A DNA stretch of 64,000 bases from Pandoraea apista (GCF_001465595.2 NZ_CP013481.2:4650001-4714000), one strand, 5' to 3'; shown: positions 19,057 through 29,633, counted from the first letter of the stretch. The notes: generated by a model not told the origin, from the sequence alone. Program-made: numbers and translations.

Positions 19057-22000
19057 TCAGACCAGCACGCGTTCGATGCCGCCGTTGTTCGCATCCTTGA
19101 CGTAGTCCACCAGCCACTCGTCGCCCAGCACATGCTTGGCGATCTCGACGACGATATAGTCCGCCGTGACATTGGCGTCTTCGTTGTAGCGCGACAGACC
19201 TTGCAGGCACGACGGGCAGCTCGTGAGGATCTTGACATCGTCGACCTTGCCATCTGCACGCAGCTTCGCGGCGCCCTTGCGCATTTCCTCTTCCTTCCGG
19301 AAGCGGATCTGCGTCGAGATATCGGGGCGCGTGACCGCCAGCGTACCCGACTCGCCGCAGCACCGGTCGTTCTTCTCGATCTTGTAGCCGTCGTTCTCGC
19401 TGCCCATCAACTGGTTCACGAGCTTGACCGGATCCATCGTCTTGATCGGCGTGTGGCACGGGTCGTGATACATGTAGCGCGTGCCGTTCACGCCTTCGAG
19501 CTTCACGTTCTTCTCGAGCAGGTATTCGTGAATGTCGACAATGCGGCAGCCCGGGAAGATCTTCTCGAATTCATAGCCCGCGAGCTGGTCGTAGCAAGTG
19601 CCGCACGACACCACCACGGTCTTGATGTCGAGGTAATTCAGCGTGTTCGCCATGCGATGGAACAACACGCGGTTGTCCGTCACGATCTTTTCCGCCTTTT
19701 CGCCCTGCCCCGAGCCGCGCTGCGGATAACCGCAGCACAGATAGCCCGGCGGCAGCACCGTCTGCACGCCCACATGCCAGAGCATGGCTTGCGTGGCCAG
19801 CCCGACCTGCGAGAACAAACGCTCCGAGCCGCAGCCCGGGAAGTAGAACACCGCTTCCGAGTCCACCGTGGTGGCCTTCGGATTGCGAATGATCGGCACG
19901 ACCTTGTTGTCTTCGATATCGAGCAGTGCGCGCGCCGTCTTTTTCGGCAGGTTGCCCGGCATCTTCTTGTTGACGAAGTGAATCACTTCCTCGCGCAGCG
20001 GCGGTTTGCCCACTGTCGCTGGCGGGCGTGCCGTCTGCTTCTTCGCGATCTTCTTGAAGATGTCCGCGCCGAAGCGCTGCGCCTTGTAACCCCAGTCGAT
20101 CATGACCTTGCGCGTAATGTTGATCGTCTCCGGGTTAGTGGCGTTCAGGAAGAACATGCCGGCGGCCGCGCCCGGGTTGAACTTCTTCTTGCCCATCTTG
20201 CGCAGCAGGTTGCGCATGTTCATCGTCACGTCGCCGAAGTCGATCTTCACCGGGCACGGCGTCACGCACTTGTGGCAGACCGTGCAGTGATCGGCCACAT
20301 CGTTGAACTCGTCCCAATGCTTGATCGACACACCGCGGCGCGTTTGCTCTTCATAGAGAAACGCCTCGATGAGCAGCGAGGTTGCGAGAATCTTGTTGCG
20401 CGGGCTGTACAGCAGGTTGGCGCGCGGCACATGCGTGGCGCACACCGGCTTGCACTTGCCGCAGCGCAGGCAATCCTTCACGCTATCGGCAATCGCACCG
20501 ATGTCCGACTGCTGCATGATGAGCGACTCGTAGCCCATCAGCCCGAAGCTGGGCGTATAGGCATTGCGCAGATCGGCGGGCAACTCGGGCATGTCGAGCA
20601 GCTTGCCCTTGTTGAAGCGGCCTTCCGGGTCCACGCGTTGCTTGTACGCGCGGAATTCGCCGATCTCGGCTTCCGTCAGGAACTCCAGCTTGGTGATGCC
20701 GATACCGTGCTCGCCCGAGATCACGCCATCGAGCGAACGCGCGATGTTCATGATGCGGGCCACGGCCTTGTGCGCATCCTGGAGCATCTCGTAGTTATCC
20801 GAGTTCACCGGGATATTCGTGTGCACGTTGCCGTCTCCGGCATGCATATGGAGCGCAACGAACACGCGCCCGTGCAGCACGCGCTTGTGAATCGCCTGCG
20901 CTTCGTCGAGGATCGGCTTGAACTCGCCGCCCATAAAAATCTGGCGCAGTTCCGCGCGAATCTCCTGCTTCCACGACACGCGCACCGTGCGGTCCTGCAA
21001 CAGATCGATCAGGCGCGTTTCCGGCTGCTTGTTCATGCGCTCGTTCAGCGCCACATTCATGTCGCGAATGCCGTGACGATTGAGCAGCGGAATCGCCTCG
21101 GCCAGCGGCAGTTCGAAGTTATCGCGCAGGAATACCCAGCGAGCGCGCACGTCGCGCAGCAGCGTGAGCGCCGTCTGCACACGATCCTCGAGCAGTTCCG
21201 CCGACGGAATCTCGTTCGCGTCGTCGGTCTTGCCCAGCGGCAGATTGCCGGCTTCGAAGAACGTTTCGAGTGCGTCGACCAGTTGCAGCTTGTTCTTGAG
21301 CGACAGCTCAATATTGATGCGTTCGATGTGGTCCGTGTATTCGCCCATGCGCGGCAGCGGAATCACCACGTCTTCATTGATCTTGAAGGCATTGGTGTGG
21401 CGGGCGATGGCGGCAGTGCGCGACCGGTCGAGCCAGAACTTCTTGCGCGCTTCGGCCGACACCGCGACAAAGCCTTCGCCGCTCTTGCCGTTGGCCATGC
21501 GAATGACTTCCGAGGTCGCCTGTGCAACGGCGTTGTCGTCGTCGCCCACGATATCGCCGATCAGCACCATCTTCGGGAACGCATTGCGTTTCGACTTGGT
21601 GGCGTAACCCACGGCGCGCAGATAGCGTTCGTCCAGATGCTCCAGGCCAGCCAGAATCGCGCCGCCCGCAGCCGTCTGCGCGAACATGTAGTCCTTGATT
21701 TCGACGATGCTCGGAATCGCTTCCTTCGCCTGACCGAAGAATTCCAGACAGACCGTACGCGTGTGCGCGGGCATCTTGTGCAAAATCCAGCGTGCGCTCG
21801 TAATCAGACCGTCGCAGCCTTCCTTCTGAATGCCTGGCAGACCAGCAAGGAACTTGTCCGTAACGTCCTTGCCGAGGCCTTCCTTGCGGAAGCGCTTACC
21901 CTCGATCTCCAGCATTTCCGTCTTGAGCAGCACCGCGCCGGGCGCGTGATTGCCGTCGAACCATTTCAGTTCGAAGCGGGCGACCGGAATGTCGTGAATC

Positions 22001-23052
22001 TTGCCGAGATTGTGATCGTGGCGGGTAACTTCAAGCCAGTTACCTTGCGGGTCGACCATGCGCCACCACGCGAGGTTATCGAGCGCGGTCCCCCACAGCA
22101 CGGCCTTCTTGCCCCCGGCGTTCATGGCCACGTTGCCGCCAATGCACGACGCATCGATCGAGGTCGGGTCGACCGCGAACACCAGCCCGGCGCGTTCGGC
22201 GGCTTCGGCGACACGGCGGGTCACCACGCCTGCGCCCGAGAAAATCGTCGGCACCGGCTTGTCGACACCCGGCAACGCCGAATACTCAACTTCGTCGAGC
22301 TGCTCGAGCTTTTCCGTATTGATCACGGCCGAAAACGGCGTAAGCGGAATCGCGCCGCCCGTATAGCCGGTGCCGCCTCCGCGCGGGATCACCGTCAGCT
22401 CCAATTCGAAACAGCCCTTCACCAGCGCCGCCATTTCGGCTTCGGTATCCGGCGTGAGAACAACGAACGGGTACTCCACGCGCCAATCGGTCGCATCCGT
22501 CACATGCGAGACACGCGACAGGCCGTCGAACTTGATGTTGTCGTGGGCGGTCGTGCGACCGAGCACCTTCTTCGCGCGGCGGCGCAGATCGGCCATCTTG
22601 CCGAACTCCGCAGCAAAGTCCGCCACAGCGCGGCGTGCGGCCACCTCCAACTGCTCCACGCGGGCGGCACGTTCGCGGCCCGTCGCGTCAGCGTGTTCGG
22701 CCACATCGGCACGACGGCGCTTGTCGATCTCGTTCAGACGGTGATCGAGCGCATCGATCAGCAGCTTGCGACGTTTCGGATTGTCGAGCAGGTCGTCTTG
22801 CAGATAGGGATTGCGGCGAACCACCCAGATATCGCCGAGCACTTCATACAGCATGCGGGCCGAGCGGCCGGTGCGGCGCTCGGCGCGAAGTTCATCGAGG
22901 ATGGCCCAGGCGTCGGCGCCCAGCAGGCGCATGACGATTTCGCGATCCGAAAACGACGTGTAGTTGTAGGGAATCTCGCGCAGTCGCGGGGGGGTTGCGG
23001 CTACGGCATGCTTTGCGTCGTGCGGCTCGAAGGCAGGCAAGGGTGCGTTCAT
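19057..23052 (-). CDS. Large FAD-binding oxidoreductase with DUF3683, FAD-oxidase and Fe-S/CCG domains
   Basis: 1331-residue fusion resembling GlcD plus GlcF of glycolate oxidase, or a D-lactate dehydrogenase. N-terminal part (1-180): DUF3683-like, starting after [23 protein letters not shown]-binding PCMH domain from about 190: [23 protein letters not shown]-oxidase C domain about 500-790, including [15 protein letters not shown]. Two 4Fe-4S motifs near 830-910: [11 protein letters not shown] and [13 protein letters not shown]-terminal cysteine-rich CCG domains about 1070-1300: [37 protein letters not shown]. It probably oxidises a 2-hydroxy acid and passes electrons to the membrane quinone pool; the substrate is not evident. 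All cofactor motifs look intact, so it is likely active. Confidence 0.9.
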   Translation of the reverse strand: MNAPLPAFEPHDAKHAVAATPPRLREIPYNYTSFSDREIVMRLLGADAWAILDELRAERRTGRSARMLYEVLGDIWVVRRNPYLQDDLLDNPKRRKLLIDALDHRLNEIDKRRRADVAEHADATGRERAARVEQLEVAARRAVADFAAEFGKMADLRRRAKKVLGRTTAHDNIKFDGLSRVSHVTDATDWRVEYPFVVLTPDTEAEMAALVKGCFELELTVIPRGGGTGYTGGAIPLTPFSAVINTEKLEQLDEVEYSALPGVDKPVPTIFSGAGVVTRRVAEAAERAGLVFAVDPTSIDASCIGGNVAMNAGGKKAVLWGTALDNLAWWRMVDPQGNWLEVTRHDHNLGKIHDIPVARFELKWFDGNHAPGAVLLKTEMLEIEGKRFRKEGLGKDVTDKFLAGLPGIQKEGCDGLITSARWILHKMPAHTRTVCLEFFGQAKEAIPSIVEIKDYMFAQTAAGGAILAGLEHLDERYLRAVGYATKSKRNAFPKMVLIGDIVGDDDNAVAQATSEVIRMANGKSGEGFVAVSAEARKKFWLDRSRTAAIARHTNAFKINEDVVIPLPRMGEYTDHIERINIELSLKNKLQLVDALETFFEAGNLPLGKTDDANEIPSAELLEDRVQTALTLLRDVRARWVFLRDNFELPLAEAIPLLNRHGIRDMNVALNERMNKQPETRLIDLLQDRTVRVSWKQEIRAELRQIFMGGEFKPILDEAQAIHKRVLHGRVFVALHMHAGDGNVHTNIPVNSDNYEMLQDAHKAVARIMNIARSLDGVISGEHGIGITKLEFLTEAEIGEFRAYKQRVDPEGRFNKGKLLDMPELPADLRNAYTPSFGLMGYESLIMQQSDIGAIADSVKDCLRCGKCKPVCATHVPRANLLYSPRNKILATSLLIEAFLYEEQTRRGVSIKHWDEFNDVADHCTVCHKCVTPCPVKIDFGDVTMNMRNLLRKMGKKKFNPGAAAGMFFLNATNPETINITRKVMIDWGYKAQRFGADIFKKIAKKQTARPPATVGKPPLREEVIHFVNKKMPGNLPKKTARALLDIEDNKVVPIIRNPKATTVDSEAVFYFPGCGSERLFSQVGLATQAMLWHVGVQTVLPPGYLCCGYPQRGSGQGEKAEKIVTDNRVLFHRMANTLNYLDIKTVVVSCGTCYDQLAGYEFEKIFPGCRIVDIHEYLLEKNVKLEGVNGTRYMYHDPCHTPIKTMDPVKLVNQLMGSENDGYKIEKNDRCCGESGTLAVTRPDISTQIRFRKEEEMRKGAAKLRADGKVDDVKILTSCPSCLQGLSRYNEDANVTADYIVVEIAKHVLGDEWLVDYVKDANNGGIERVLV

Positions 23053-23630
23053 CTTGTCGGGCTCGTCAGTGCGGCGGTGCGTCCGCCGTCGGCGTTCGTC
23101 TCGCGAGACGCGCCGAAAGTCAAAATCGGATATGCGCTAGGGATGCCGGCGGCTGACGCGACAGGTGCGCGCGCGCCGGCAACAGACGATCTGCGGTCAG
23201 CGAGATCGACGACTGCCGTTCAGAGACGTCGATGACGAATCGTGTCCATCCATCGAGCAGAAGCACAGAGGGGTGAGGCAGTTGGTGCGCATGCCCAGAT
23301 CTTTCTTCCGGCTTGGAAAGTGTTGGTAGGGGAATGTAGGCCGAATTGTACTTCATTGCACCGCAACACGTCGGCGCCGCACCGAATTCCCCCTCGGCGC
23401 GCGCGATTCCCCTCCTCCCCTGCGCCCCGGCAAGTTCACTGCGGCGTTGAAGACACCGCGGCGAGCCCCCGGTGCGTCGATTCACGCGGGGCGAATCCGG
23501 CCATTCCGAATAGCGCTATATCCGTTTATATACAACGTCTTGCCGGACATTTCTGCGCTGAAATTTCCAACGAATGGGAGTATGTTTGGCCGGTCCCCTC
23601 CGATCCATTCACCCGTCAAGAGGTGTCTCT
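23053..23630. other. Divergent intergenic region
   Basis: No gene supported in 578 bases. It lies between the leftward DUF3683 oxidoreductase and the rightward Mo-hydroxylase genes and must hold both promoters. The stretch 23505-23545 (CCGAATAGCGCTATATCCG, then TTTATATACAACG) is AT-rich and a likely promoter area for the rightward genes. No clear operator was found. Confidence 0.45.
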
Positions 23631-24089
23631 ATGGTTTCGTTTCAACTGAACGGCCGCCCTGTGCAGGTCGATGTCGACCCTGCCACTCCCCTGCTCTGGA
23701 CCCTGCGCGATGCGCTCAACATGACCGGCACCAAATTCGGTTGCGGCATGGCCCTGTGCGGCGCGTGCACCGTGCATCTGGACGGCGCCCCCGTCCGGAG
23801 TTGCATCACCCCGATCTCTGCCGTCGCGGGCAAGAAAGTCACCACCATTGAAAACGTTGGCACAGACCCTGTCGGGCGCGCCTTGCAAGACGCATGGGTC
23901 AAGCACGACGTGCCCCAGTGCGGCTACTGCCAGAGCGGCCAGATCATGTCTGCGGCGGCCTTGCTACGTGAGAACAAACGGCCCAACGACGACCAGATCG
24001 ACGCGGCCATGGCGGGCAACATTTGCCGCTGCGGCACCTACGCCCGCATTCGTGCGGCGATCAAAGACGCTGCGGCGTCGTTGGCCTGA
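23631..24089 (+). CDS. (2Fe-2S)-binding small subunit of a molybdenum hydroxylase (IorA-like)
   Basis: 152-residue electron-transfer subunit. The N-terminal plant-type ferredoxin domain has [15 protein letters not shown] with a further cysteine at VRSC. The C-terminal helical 2Fe-2S domain has [10 protein letters not shown] and NICRCGTY. This pair of clusters is diagnostic for xanthine-oxidase-family small subunits; there is no FAD subunit gene nearby, which fits the two-subunit isoquinoline 1-oxidoreductase/aldehyde dehydrogenase type. Start ATG at 23631 follows AAGAGGTGTCTCT. The partner large subunit starts 17 bases after this stop. The oxidised substrate (N-heterocycle or aldehyde) is unknown. 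Confidence 0.92.
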   Translation: MVSFQLNGRPVQVDVDPATPLLWTLRDALNMTGTKFGCGMALCGACTVHLDGAPVRSCITPISAVAGKKVTTIENVGTDPVGRALQDAWVKHDVPQCGYCQSGQIMSAAALLRENKRPNDDQIDAAMAGNICRCGTYARIRAAIKDAAASLA

Positions 24090-24106
24090 AGCGAGGAGAC
24101 AGCACC

Positions 24107-26329
24107 ATGCGTGAACTTCGTTTTTCCCAGCGTCCCGGCGTCGCCGTGGGCGACTTTGCCGGCGTGTCACGCCGCGCGTTTCTCAAGACGTCGGCGATCG
24201 CGGCCGGCGGCCTGATGCTCGAAATGTCGCTGCCCGGTGCAATGCGCACTGCCGGCGCACAGGGCGCGGCAGCCACCCCCGTTGTGCCGTCGGCGTTCGT
24301 GCATATTGCCCCGGACGACACCGTCACCATTCAGGTCAACCGCCTCGACTTCGGGCAGGGCGTGCAGACCGCGCTGCCCATGCTCGTTGCCGAAGAACTC
24401 GATTGCGACTGGGCCAAAGTCCGAAGCGAGCTGGCGCCTGCGGCCGACGTCTACAAAGATCCGATGTTCGGCATTCAGATGACAGGCGGCTCCGGTTCCG
24501 TGGCCCACTCGTGGCTTCAGTACCGGCGCATCGGGGCATCGGCCCGCGCCATGTTGATCGCCGCTGCCGCGCAGCAGTGGAAAGTCCCGGCGTCGCAGTT
24601 GCGCACCGAAAACGGCATCGTGCTGGGCCCGAACGGTCAGCGGGCCACATACGGCAGCCTCGCCGCACGGGCGCAAGCGCTGCCCGTGCCGGCCGATGTC
24701 GCGCTCAAAGACCCGTCGGCTTTCCGCTTGCTCGGCAAGCCGACCGGACGGCTCGATGCGCGCGCCAAATCCACCGGCGTGCCGATGTATGGAATGGACT
24801 TCAAGCTGCCGAACCTCAAAGTGGCTGTCGTCGCACGTCCGCCGGTCTTTGGGGCAAAAGTAAAGAGCTTCGACGCCAAGGCAGCGCGCGCGGTCAAGGG
24901 AGTGCGCGACGTGCTCGAGATTCCCGACGACCGGGGCGGCACCGCGGTGGCGGTGATTGCCGATGGATACTGGCAGGCCAAAACGGGTCGCGACGCGCTC
25001 AATGCCACCTGGGACACCAGTGGTGTCGAACACGTAGACACCACTGCGCAACTGGCCAAATTCAAGGAAATGGCCAAGACGCCGGGCACCGTTGCCATCG
25101 AAGCGGACATCTCCAGGCTCAAGGGCGCGCCGAAAACGCTCGTGGCCGAATACAGCTTCCCGTATCTGGCGCATGCACCGATGGAGCCGTTGAACTGCAC
25201 CGTACAGCTTTCCGACAAAGGGGCTGAAGTCTGGACAGGCACGCAGTTCCAGACCGTCGATCAGGCGGCCATGGCCCGCACACTCGACCTGAAGCCTGAG
25301 CAGGTCAAACTGCACACCTTGATGGCGGGGGGCGGTTTCGGCCGTCGCGCCGTACCGACATCCGACTATGGCGTCGAAGCGGCGCAAGTGGCGAAAGCGT
25401 GGCGGCGTGCGGGGCATCGCGAGCCGGTCAAAGTGATCTGGAGCCGTGAAGACGACATTCACGGCGGTTACTACCGCCCGATGTATGTCCATCGCGCCGA
25501 GATCGGTCTCGATGCCAAGGGTAACGTGTTGGCGTGGAATCACACCATCGTTGGCCAGTCGATTCTGCAGGGCACGCCGTTCGAGAAAATGTTGGTCAAG
25601 AACGGCATCGACGGCACCAGCGTGGAGGGGGTATCGGGCACGCCCTATGCCGTACCGTTGCGTCTGACGTTACACAGTCCGCAAGTCAACGTCCCGGTTC
25701 TGTGGTGGCGTTCGGTGGGCAACACCCACACTGCGTTCGTCATGGAGACATTGGTCGACGAATTGGCGAAGAATGCCGGGCAGGATCCGGTGGCGTATCG
25801 GTATGCGTTGATGGGGGACAAGCATCCGCGCCATCGGGAGGCGTTGGCGTTAGCGGTGGAGCGTTCCGGATATGGAAAGACCCAATTGCCTGCGGGACAG
25901 GCGTGGGGCGTGGCGGTCCATGAGTCCTTCGATTCCGTGGTGGCTTACGTGGTGGTGGCGGAAATGCGGAACGGTTCGCCGCGATTGGTGAGTGCGACGG
26001 CGGGGGTGCATTGCAATTTCGCGGTCAATCCGTTGACGGTGGCGGCGCAGGTAGAGGGTGCGGCGTTGATGGGATTGGGCACGACATTACCGGGCGCGGC
26101 GATCACGTTAAAGGATGGGGTGGTAGAGCAGAGCAACTTCCATCAGTACACGGTGGCGCGGTTGACGGACATGCCGGCGATCAGTGTTCATGTGGTGAGT
26201 TCGGGCGATGCGCCGACGGGGATGGGCGAACCGGGTTTGCCGCCGTTGGCGCCGGCGTACGCGAATGCACTTTTCGCGTTAACGGGCAAACGGCAGAGGA
26301 CATTGCCATTCGAAGTCACACAGGCATAA
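24107..26329 (+). CDS. Molybdopterin-binding large subunit of a molybdenum hydroxylase (IorB-like)
   Basis: 740-residue catalytic subunit. The N-terminus has a twin-arginine signal (SRRAFLKTSAIAAGG), so the folded cofactor-loaded complex is probably exported, carrying the unsignalled small subunit with it. Aldehyde oxidase/xanthine dehydrogenase features are GKPTGRLDARAKSTG (hammerhead part), AGGGFGRRA, and the GMGEPGLPPLAPAYANALF end with the conserved catalytic-type glutamate. Start ATG at 24107 follows GCGAGGAGACAGC. No FAD subunit is encoded alongside, so electrons likely go to a cytochrome. Codon choice changes from C-ending to G-ending codons from about 25750 to the end, while the protein stays continuous. 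Confidence 0.92.
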   Translation: MRELRFSQRPGVAVGDFAGVSRRAFLKTSAIAAGGLMLEMSLPGAMRTAGAQGAAATPVVPSAFVHIAPDDTVTIQVNRLDFGQGVQTALPMLVAEELDCDWAKVRSELAPAADVYKDPMFGIQMTGGSGSVAHSWLQYRRIGASARAMLIAAAAQQWKVPASQLRTENGIVLGPNGQRATYGSLAARAQALPVPADVALKDPSAFRLLGKPTGRLDARAKSTGVPMYGMDFKLPNLKVAVVARPPVFGAKVKSFDAKAARAVKGVRDVLEIPDDRGGTAVAVIADGYWQAKTGRDALNATWDTSGVEHVDTTAQLAKFKEMAKTPGTVAIEADISRLKGAPKTLVAEYSFPYLAHAPMEPLNCTVQLSDKGAEVWTGTQFQTVDQAAMARTLDLKPEQVKLHTLMAGGGFGRRAVPTSDYGVEAAQVAKAWRRAGHREPVKVIWSREDDIHGGYYRPMYVHRAEIGLDAKGNVLAWNHTIVGQSILQGTPFEKMLVKNGIDGTSVEGVSGTPYAVPLRLTLHSPQVNVPVLWWRSVGNTHTAFVMETLVDELAKNAGQDPVAYRYALMGDKHPRHREALALAVERSGYGKTQLPAGQAWGVAVHESFDSVVAYVVVAEMRNGSPRLVSATAGVHCNFAVNPLTVAAQVEGAALMGLGTTLPGAAITLKDGVVEQSNFHQYTVARLTDMPAISVHVVSSGDAPTGMGEPGLPPLAPAYANALFALTGKRQRTLPFEVTQA

Positions 26330-26522
26330 AAAAGGAAAAAGGGGCACTGAGAAAGCATAGTGGCGGGCGGGATCGGGGCTCCTTTCTGCAGCGAGTTGGG
26401 TTGATGTCTGAGAGGCGGAAAGGGGCCCCGGTCCCGCCTCCCCGGCGTCGTTCAGAACCCCGGGGGGGCCGCTGACTTAAGGGAGGGGGAAGCAGGAAAA
26501 CGAAGCAGTCAAGCGGACATCG

Positions 26523-27164
26523 CTACCCGATAAGCCAATGTTTGAACGGTGCAAAAATCCCCTGCCAGAACGATTCGGGCACGCGCAGCATCAGGTAGGT
26601 GATGGTGATGTACCGAAGCGTTTTCCCGATCGCGATATAGAAGAGGCAGGTTCGCCAGGAGAGGCGAAGCCAGCCGGCGAGGGTACAGAAAGGATCGCCG
26701 ACGACGGGAAGCCAGGAAAGCAGGAGGAGGGGGGGACCGAAGCGGCGCATCCATCGGTGATAGCGGTCGTTCATTGGCGCTTTCCCCTCAGTGCGCCGAC
26801 CAGGAGCGCCCCCGTCGCCACCATCGTCGCCACCGATGGCTTCGCCCGTGACGGTAGCGACACTCCCGCCGGCGAGCGCGGCAGCACGAGCATGCGCGCG
26901 CCTGCGAGCCTTAAGGCGTACAAACCCGCGTCGTGCGGCAAAGCCCATCCACCAGTCGAGCATGCCGCCGGCGGTATTGCCCACGCTCGCCACCGCGATC
27001 GCGGGCCAGAACATGTGGGGATTGAGGGCCACATAGCCGAACAGCGCGGGCTCCGAGCCCATGGGCAGCAGCGTGGCGGAGAGAAACGACACCAGAAAAA
27101 TGGCTGGCAGTCCGATGCCGGGCAGCGCGAGCACGCCTAGCAGCCAGGTGATGAACGACTCCAT
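26523..27164 (-). CDS. YqaA/DedA-like (VTT domain) inner-membrane protein with an internal insertion
   Basis: 213-residue membrane protein starting MESFITWLLGVLALPG. The order of segments (LSATLLPMGSEPALFGYVAL, GNTAGGMLDWWMG, and later SWLPVVGDPFCTLAGWLRL) matches the YqaA family of small SNARE-associated/DedA-like proteins, which in E. coli are about 140 residues. The extra length comes from about 45 residues in the middle (about 90-135) rich in Arg, Ala, Gly and Asp (GGDDGGDGG), which breaks the family pattern and looks like a low-complexity insertion. Family members are thought to move lipids or affect membrane potential. It lies opposite to its neighbours and is probably a separate transcript. 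Confidence 0.8.
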   Translation of the reverse strand: MESFITWLLGVLALPGIGLPAIFLVSFLSATLLPMGSEPALFGYVALNPHMFWPAIAVASVGNTAGGMLDWWMGFAARRGFVRLKARRRAHARAAALAGGSVATVTGEAIGGDDGGDGGAPGRRTEGKAPMNDRYHRWMRRFGPPLLLLSWLPVVGDPFCTLAGWLRLSWRTCLFYIAIGKTLRYITITYLMLRVPESFWQGIFAPFKHWLIG

Positions 27165-27305
27165 GCAACTCCGAAAAAGGCAGAATCCATCGAATATCGG
27201 GCGGAATCCGCCCTCAATGACCGACCGGACGGTCGGCGCAACACGCGCGCGCCCGGGCACGCGCTGTTTGGCAGAAACAAAAAGTCTGGCGCATAATGCG
27301 TGACC

Positions 27306-27926
27306 ATGACCCGACCTCTGACGCCGCCCGTGGCCATTCTACTGGCAGGCGGACTCGGTACCCGCTTCGATGCGGCTGGGCGCCGGAACAAGCTGCTCGC
27401 ACCGCTGCCCGGAGATCCCCTGAACCGACCCGTTGCCCTCGCCAGCGCCCATGCGCTGCTGGCGGTGTTGCCGCGCGTCATTGCGGTGGTGCGTCCGGAT
27501 TCGGCTGAGTTGGAAAACGTGCTGTTGCAGGCGGGTTGTGAAGTCGTCATGAGCCACGCCACCAAGCGCGGCATGGGGGCAACGCTCGCTGCCGGCATCC
27601 AGTCCGGCATCAACGAAGCGCCGCCCCCGGGGCTCGAACATCTCGACGGCTGGCTCGTTGCGCTGGCCGACATGCCTTACCTCCACCCGAACACCGTGCG
27701 CGCGATCACCAACGGGCTGACCTCGCCCGAAGCCATCGTCGCGCCGAGCTATCAGGGACAACGCGGCCATCCCGTCGCGTTCGGTTCTGCCTTTACCTCG
27801 CGTCTGGCCGCCCTCGATGGCGACATTGGCGCGCGCGACCTGTTGATTAGCGAGCACATTACGATCGTCGATGTCGACGACGCCGGAATCGTGCGCGACA
27901 TCGACACCCCAGACGACCTTCGCTAG
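27306..27926 (+). CDS. MocA-like molybdenum cofactor cytidylyltransferase (NTP transferase)
   Basis: 206-residue nucleotidyltransferase of the MobA-like fold. The N-terminal nucleotide loop ILLAGGLGTRFDAAGRRNKLLAPL and the metal-site ALADMPYLHP are complete, as is the QGQRGHPVAFG segment typical of MocA/MobA and related enzymes. MocA makes the molybdopterin cytosine dinucleotide used by xanthine-oxidase-type enzymes; a gene for just such an enzyme lies about 1 kb upstream, which favours MocA over MobA. A GTG two codons upstream (27300) is an alternative start. There is no strong ribosome-binding site before either. Confidence 0.8.
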   Translation: MTRPLTPPVAILLAGGLGTRFDAAGRRNKLLAPLPGDPLNRPVALASAHALLAVLPRVIAVVRPDSAELENVLLQAGCEVVMSHATKRGMGATLAAGIQSGINEAPPPGLEHLDGWLVALADMPYLHPNTVRAITNGLTSPEAIVAPSYQGQRGHPVAFGSAFTSRLAALDGDIGARDLLISEHITIVDVDDAGIVRDIDTPDDLR

Positions 27927-28046
27927 GGCGCGCACTCCCCTTTCCCGTTTTTTCCCGAGAGACAAGCGCGACCGCCCCGGCGGACGTGCTGGTCTATCAT
28001 TGTCCTTTTGTTCCTTGATGTGCCTAACCTGAAGAAGCCTTAAATC

Positions 28047-29576
28047 ATGTCCGACGCAGCTCCCGATTATCTGAAGAAGATCCTGACCGCAAAAGTCTAC
28101 GATGTCGCCAAAGAAAGCGAACTCGAATTGGCACGCACGCTTTCCATGCGGCTGCACAATCGAATTTATCTGAAGCGCGAAGACAATCAGACGGTGTTCT
28201 CCTTCAAGATTCGGGGCGCGTACAACAAGATGGCCAACCTGAGCGACGCCGAGCGCGAACGCGGTGTGCTCACCGCGTCTGCCGGCAACCACGCGCAGGG
28301 CGTGGCGTACTCGGCGGCGCGTCTGGGCTGCAAAGCCGTCATCGTCATGCCGGTCACCACCCCGCAGGTGAAAATCGACGCCGTCAGAACCCACGGCGGT
28401 CGCGCCGTCGAAGTCGTGCTCGCGGGCGACTCGTACAGCGACGCCTACGCCCATGCCATGACCTTGCAGGAAGAACGCGGCCTCACCTTCGTGCCGCCGT
28501 TCGACGACCCCGATGTCATCGCCGGCCAGGGCACCATCGCCATGGAAGTCCTGCGCCAGCATCAGGGGCCGTTGCACGCCATCTTCGTGCCGATCGGCGG
28601 GGGTGGCCTCGCAGCCGGTGTGGCCGCTTACGTCAAAGCCGTGCGCCCCGAAATCAAAATCATCGGCGTGCAGTCGGTCGACTCCGACGCCATGGCCCAG
28701 TCCATCCACGCAGGCGAGCGCGTGCTGCTAAGCGACGTTGGCCTCTTCGCCGACGGCACCGCCGTGAAATATGTCGGCGCAGAGACCTTCCGCCTGTGCG
28801 AGGCCTACCTCGACGAAGTCGTACGCGTGGATACCGATCAGCTCTGCGCTGCGATTAAAGACGTCTTCCAGGACACTCGCAGCGTGCTAGAACCGTCAGG
28901 CGCGTTGTCCGTCGCGGGTGCCAAGCTGTACAGCGAACGCGAGAAACTCAAGGGCGAAACGCTCGTAGCGATCACGTCCGGCGCAAACATGAACTTCGAT
29001 CGCCTGCGCTTCGTCGCCGAGCGCGCCGAAGTCGGCGAGGCGCGCGAGGCCGTGTTCGCCGTCACCATTCCCGAGGCGCGCGGCAGCTTCAAGCGCTTTA
29101 CCGAAGTGGTGGGTAGCCGCAATGTGACCGAGTTCAACTACCGAATTAGCGAAGCGTCGAGCGCCCACATCTTCGTGGGCATCCAGATGCATAACCGCGA
29201 CGAGGGCGAGCGCATCAAGGCGGGCTTCGAGCGCCACGGCTTCCCCACGCTCGATCTGTCCAACGACGAACTGTCCAAACAGCACATCCGCTACATGGTC
29301 GGTGGCCGTTCGGCACTCGCCAGCAACGAAGTGCTTTACCGCTTCGAGTTCCCCGAACGCCCGGGCGCATTGATGAAATTCCTCTCGGCCATGAGTCCGA
29401 ACTGGAACATCAGCCTGTTCCATTACCGGAACCAGGGGGCCGACTACAGCAACATCCTCGTGGGCATTCAGGTGCCGGAGAACGAGAAAGCTGCGTTCCG
29501 CGACTTCCTCGCCACGCTCGGCTATGCTTACTGGGACGAAAGCGACAACCCCGTCTACAAACTGTTCCTTGCATAA
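28047..29576 (+). CDS. ilvA: Threonine ammonia-lyase, biosynthetic
   Basis: PLP enzyme that turns threonine into 2-oxobutanoate, the first step to isoleucine. The 509 residues match the long, isoleucine-regulated form. PLP lysine K54 lies in SFKIRGAYNKM, and the phosphate loop is GGGGLAAG near 190. Two ACT-like regulatory domains fill about 325-509 (REAVFAVTIPEARGSFKRF and EVLYRFEFPERPGALMKFL). Start ATG at 28047 follows GAAGAAGCC. The 5'-nucleotidase starts 57 bases downstream. No leader peptide or attenuator was recognised upstream. Confidence 0.96.
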   Translation: MSDAAPDYLKKILTAKVYDVAKESELELARTLSMRLHNRIYLKREDNQTVFSFKIRGAYNKMANLSDAERERGVLTASAGNHAQGVAYSAARLGCKAVIVMPVTTPQVKIDAVRTHGGRAVEVVLAGDSYSDAYAHAMTLQEERGLTFVPPFDDPDVIAGQGTIAMEVLRQHQGPLHAIFVPIGGGGLAAGVAAYVKAVRPEIKIIGVQSVDSDAMAQSIHAGERVLLSDVGLFADGTAVKYVGAETFRLCEAYLDEVVRVDTDQLCAAIKDVFQDTRSVLEPSGALSVAGAKLYSEREKLKGETLVAITSGANMNFDRLRFVAERAEVGEAREAVFAVTIPEARGSFKRFTEVVGSRNVTEFNYRISEASSAHIFVGIQMHNRDEGERIKAGFERHGFPTLDLSNDELSKQHIRYMVGGRSALASNEVLYRFEFPERPGALMKFLSAMSPNWNISLFHYRNQGADYSNILVGIQVPENEKAAFRDFLATLGYAYWDESDNPVYKLFLA

Positions 29577-29633
29577 GCGGGAACCGCGCAGACGCCACTA
29601 CCCAACGGATCAAGACAGGACCTCGCCGCCACC

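Noticed and set aside
19003..23235. 1410-codon plus-strand frame opposite the DUF3683 gene
   Set aside because: It has no domain pattern and is a shadow of the 1331-residue oxidoreductase, which has complete cofactor motifs.
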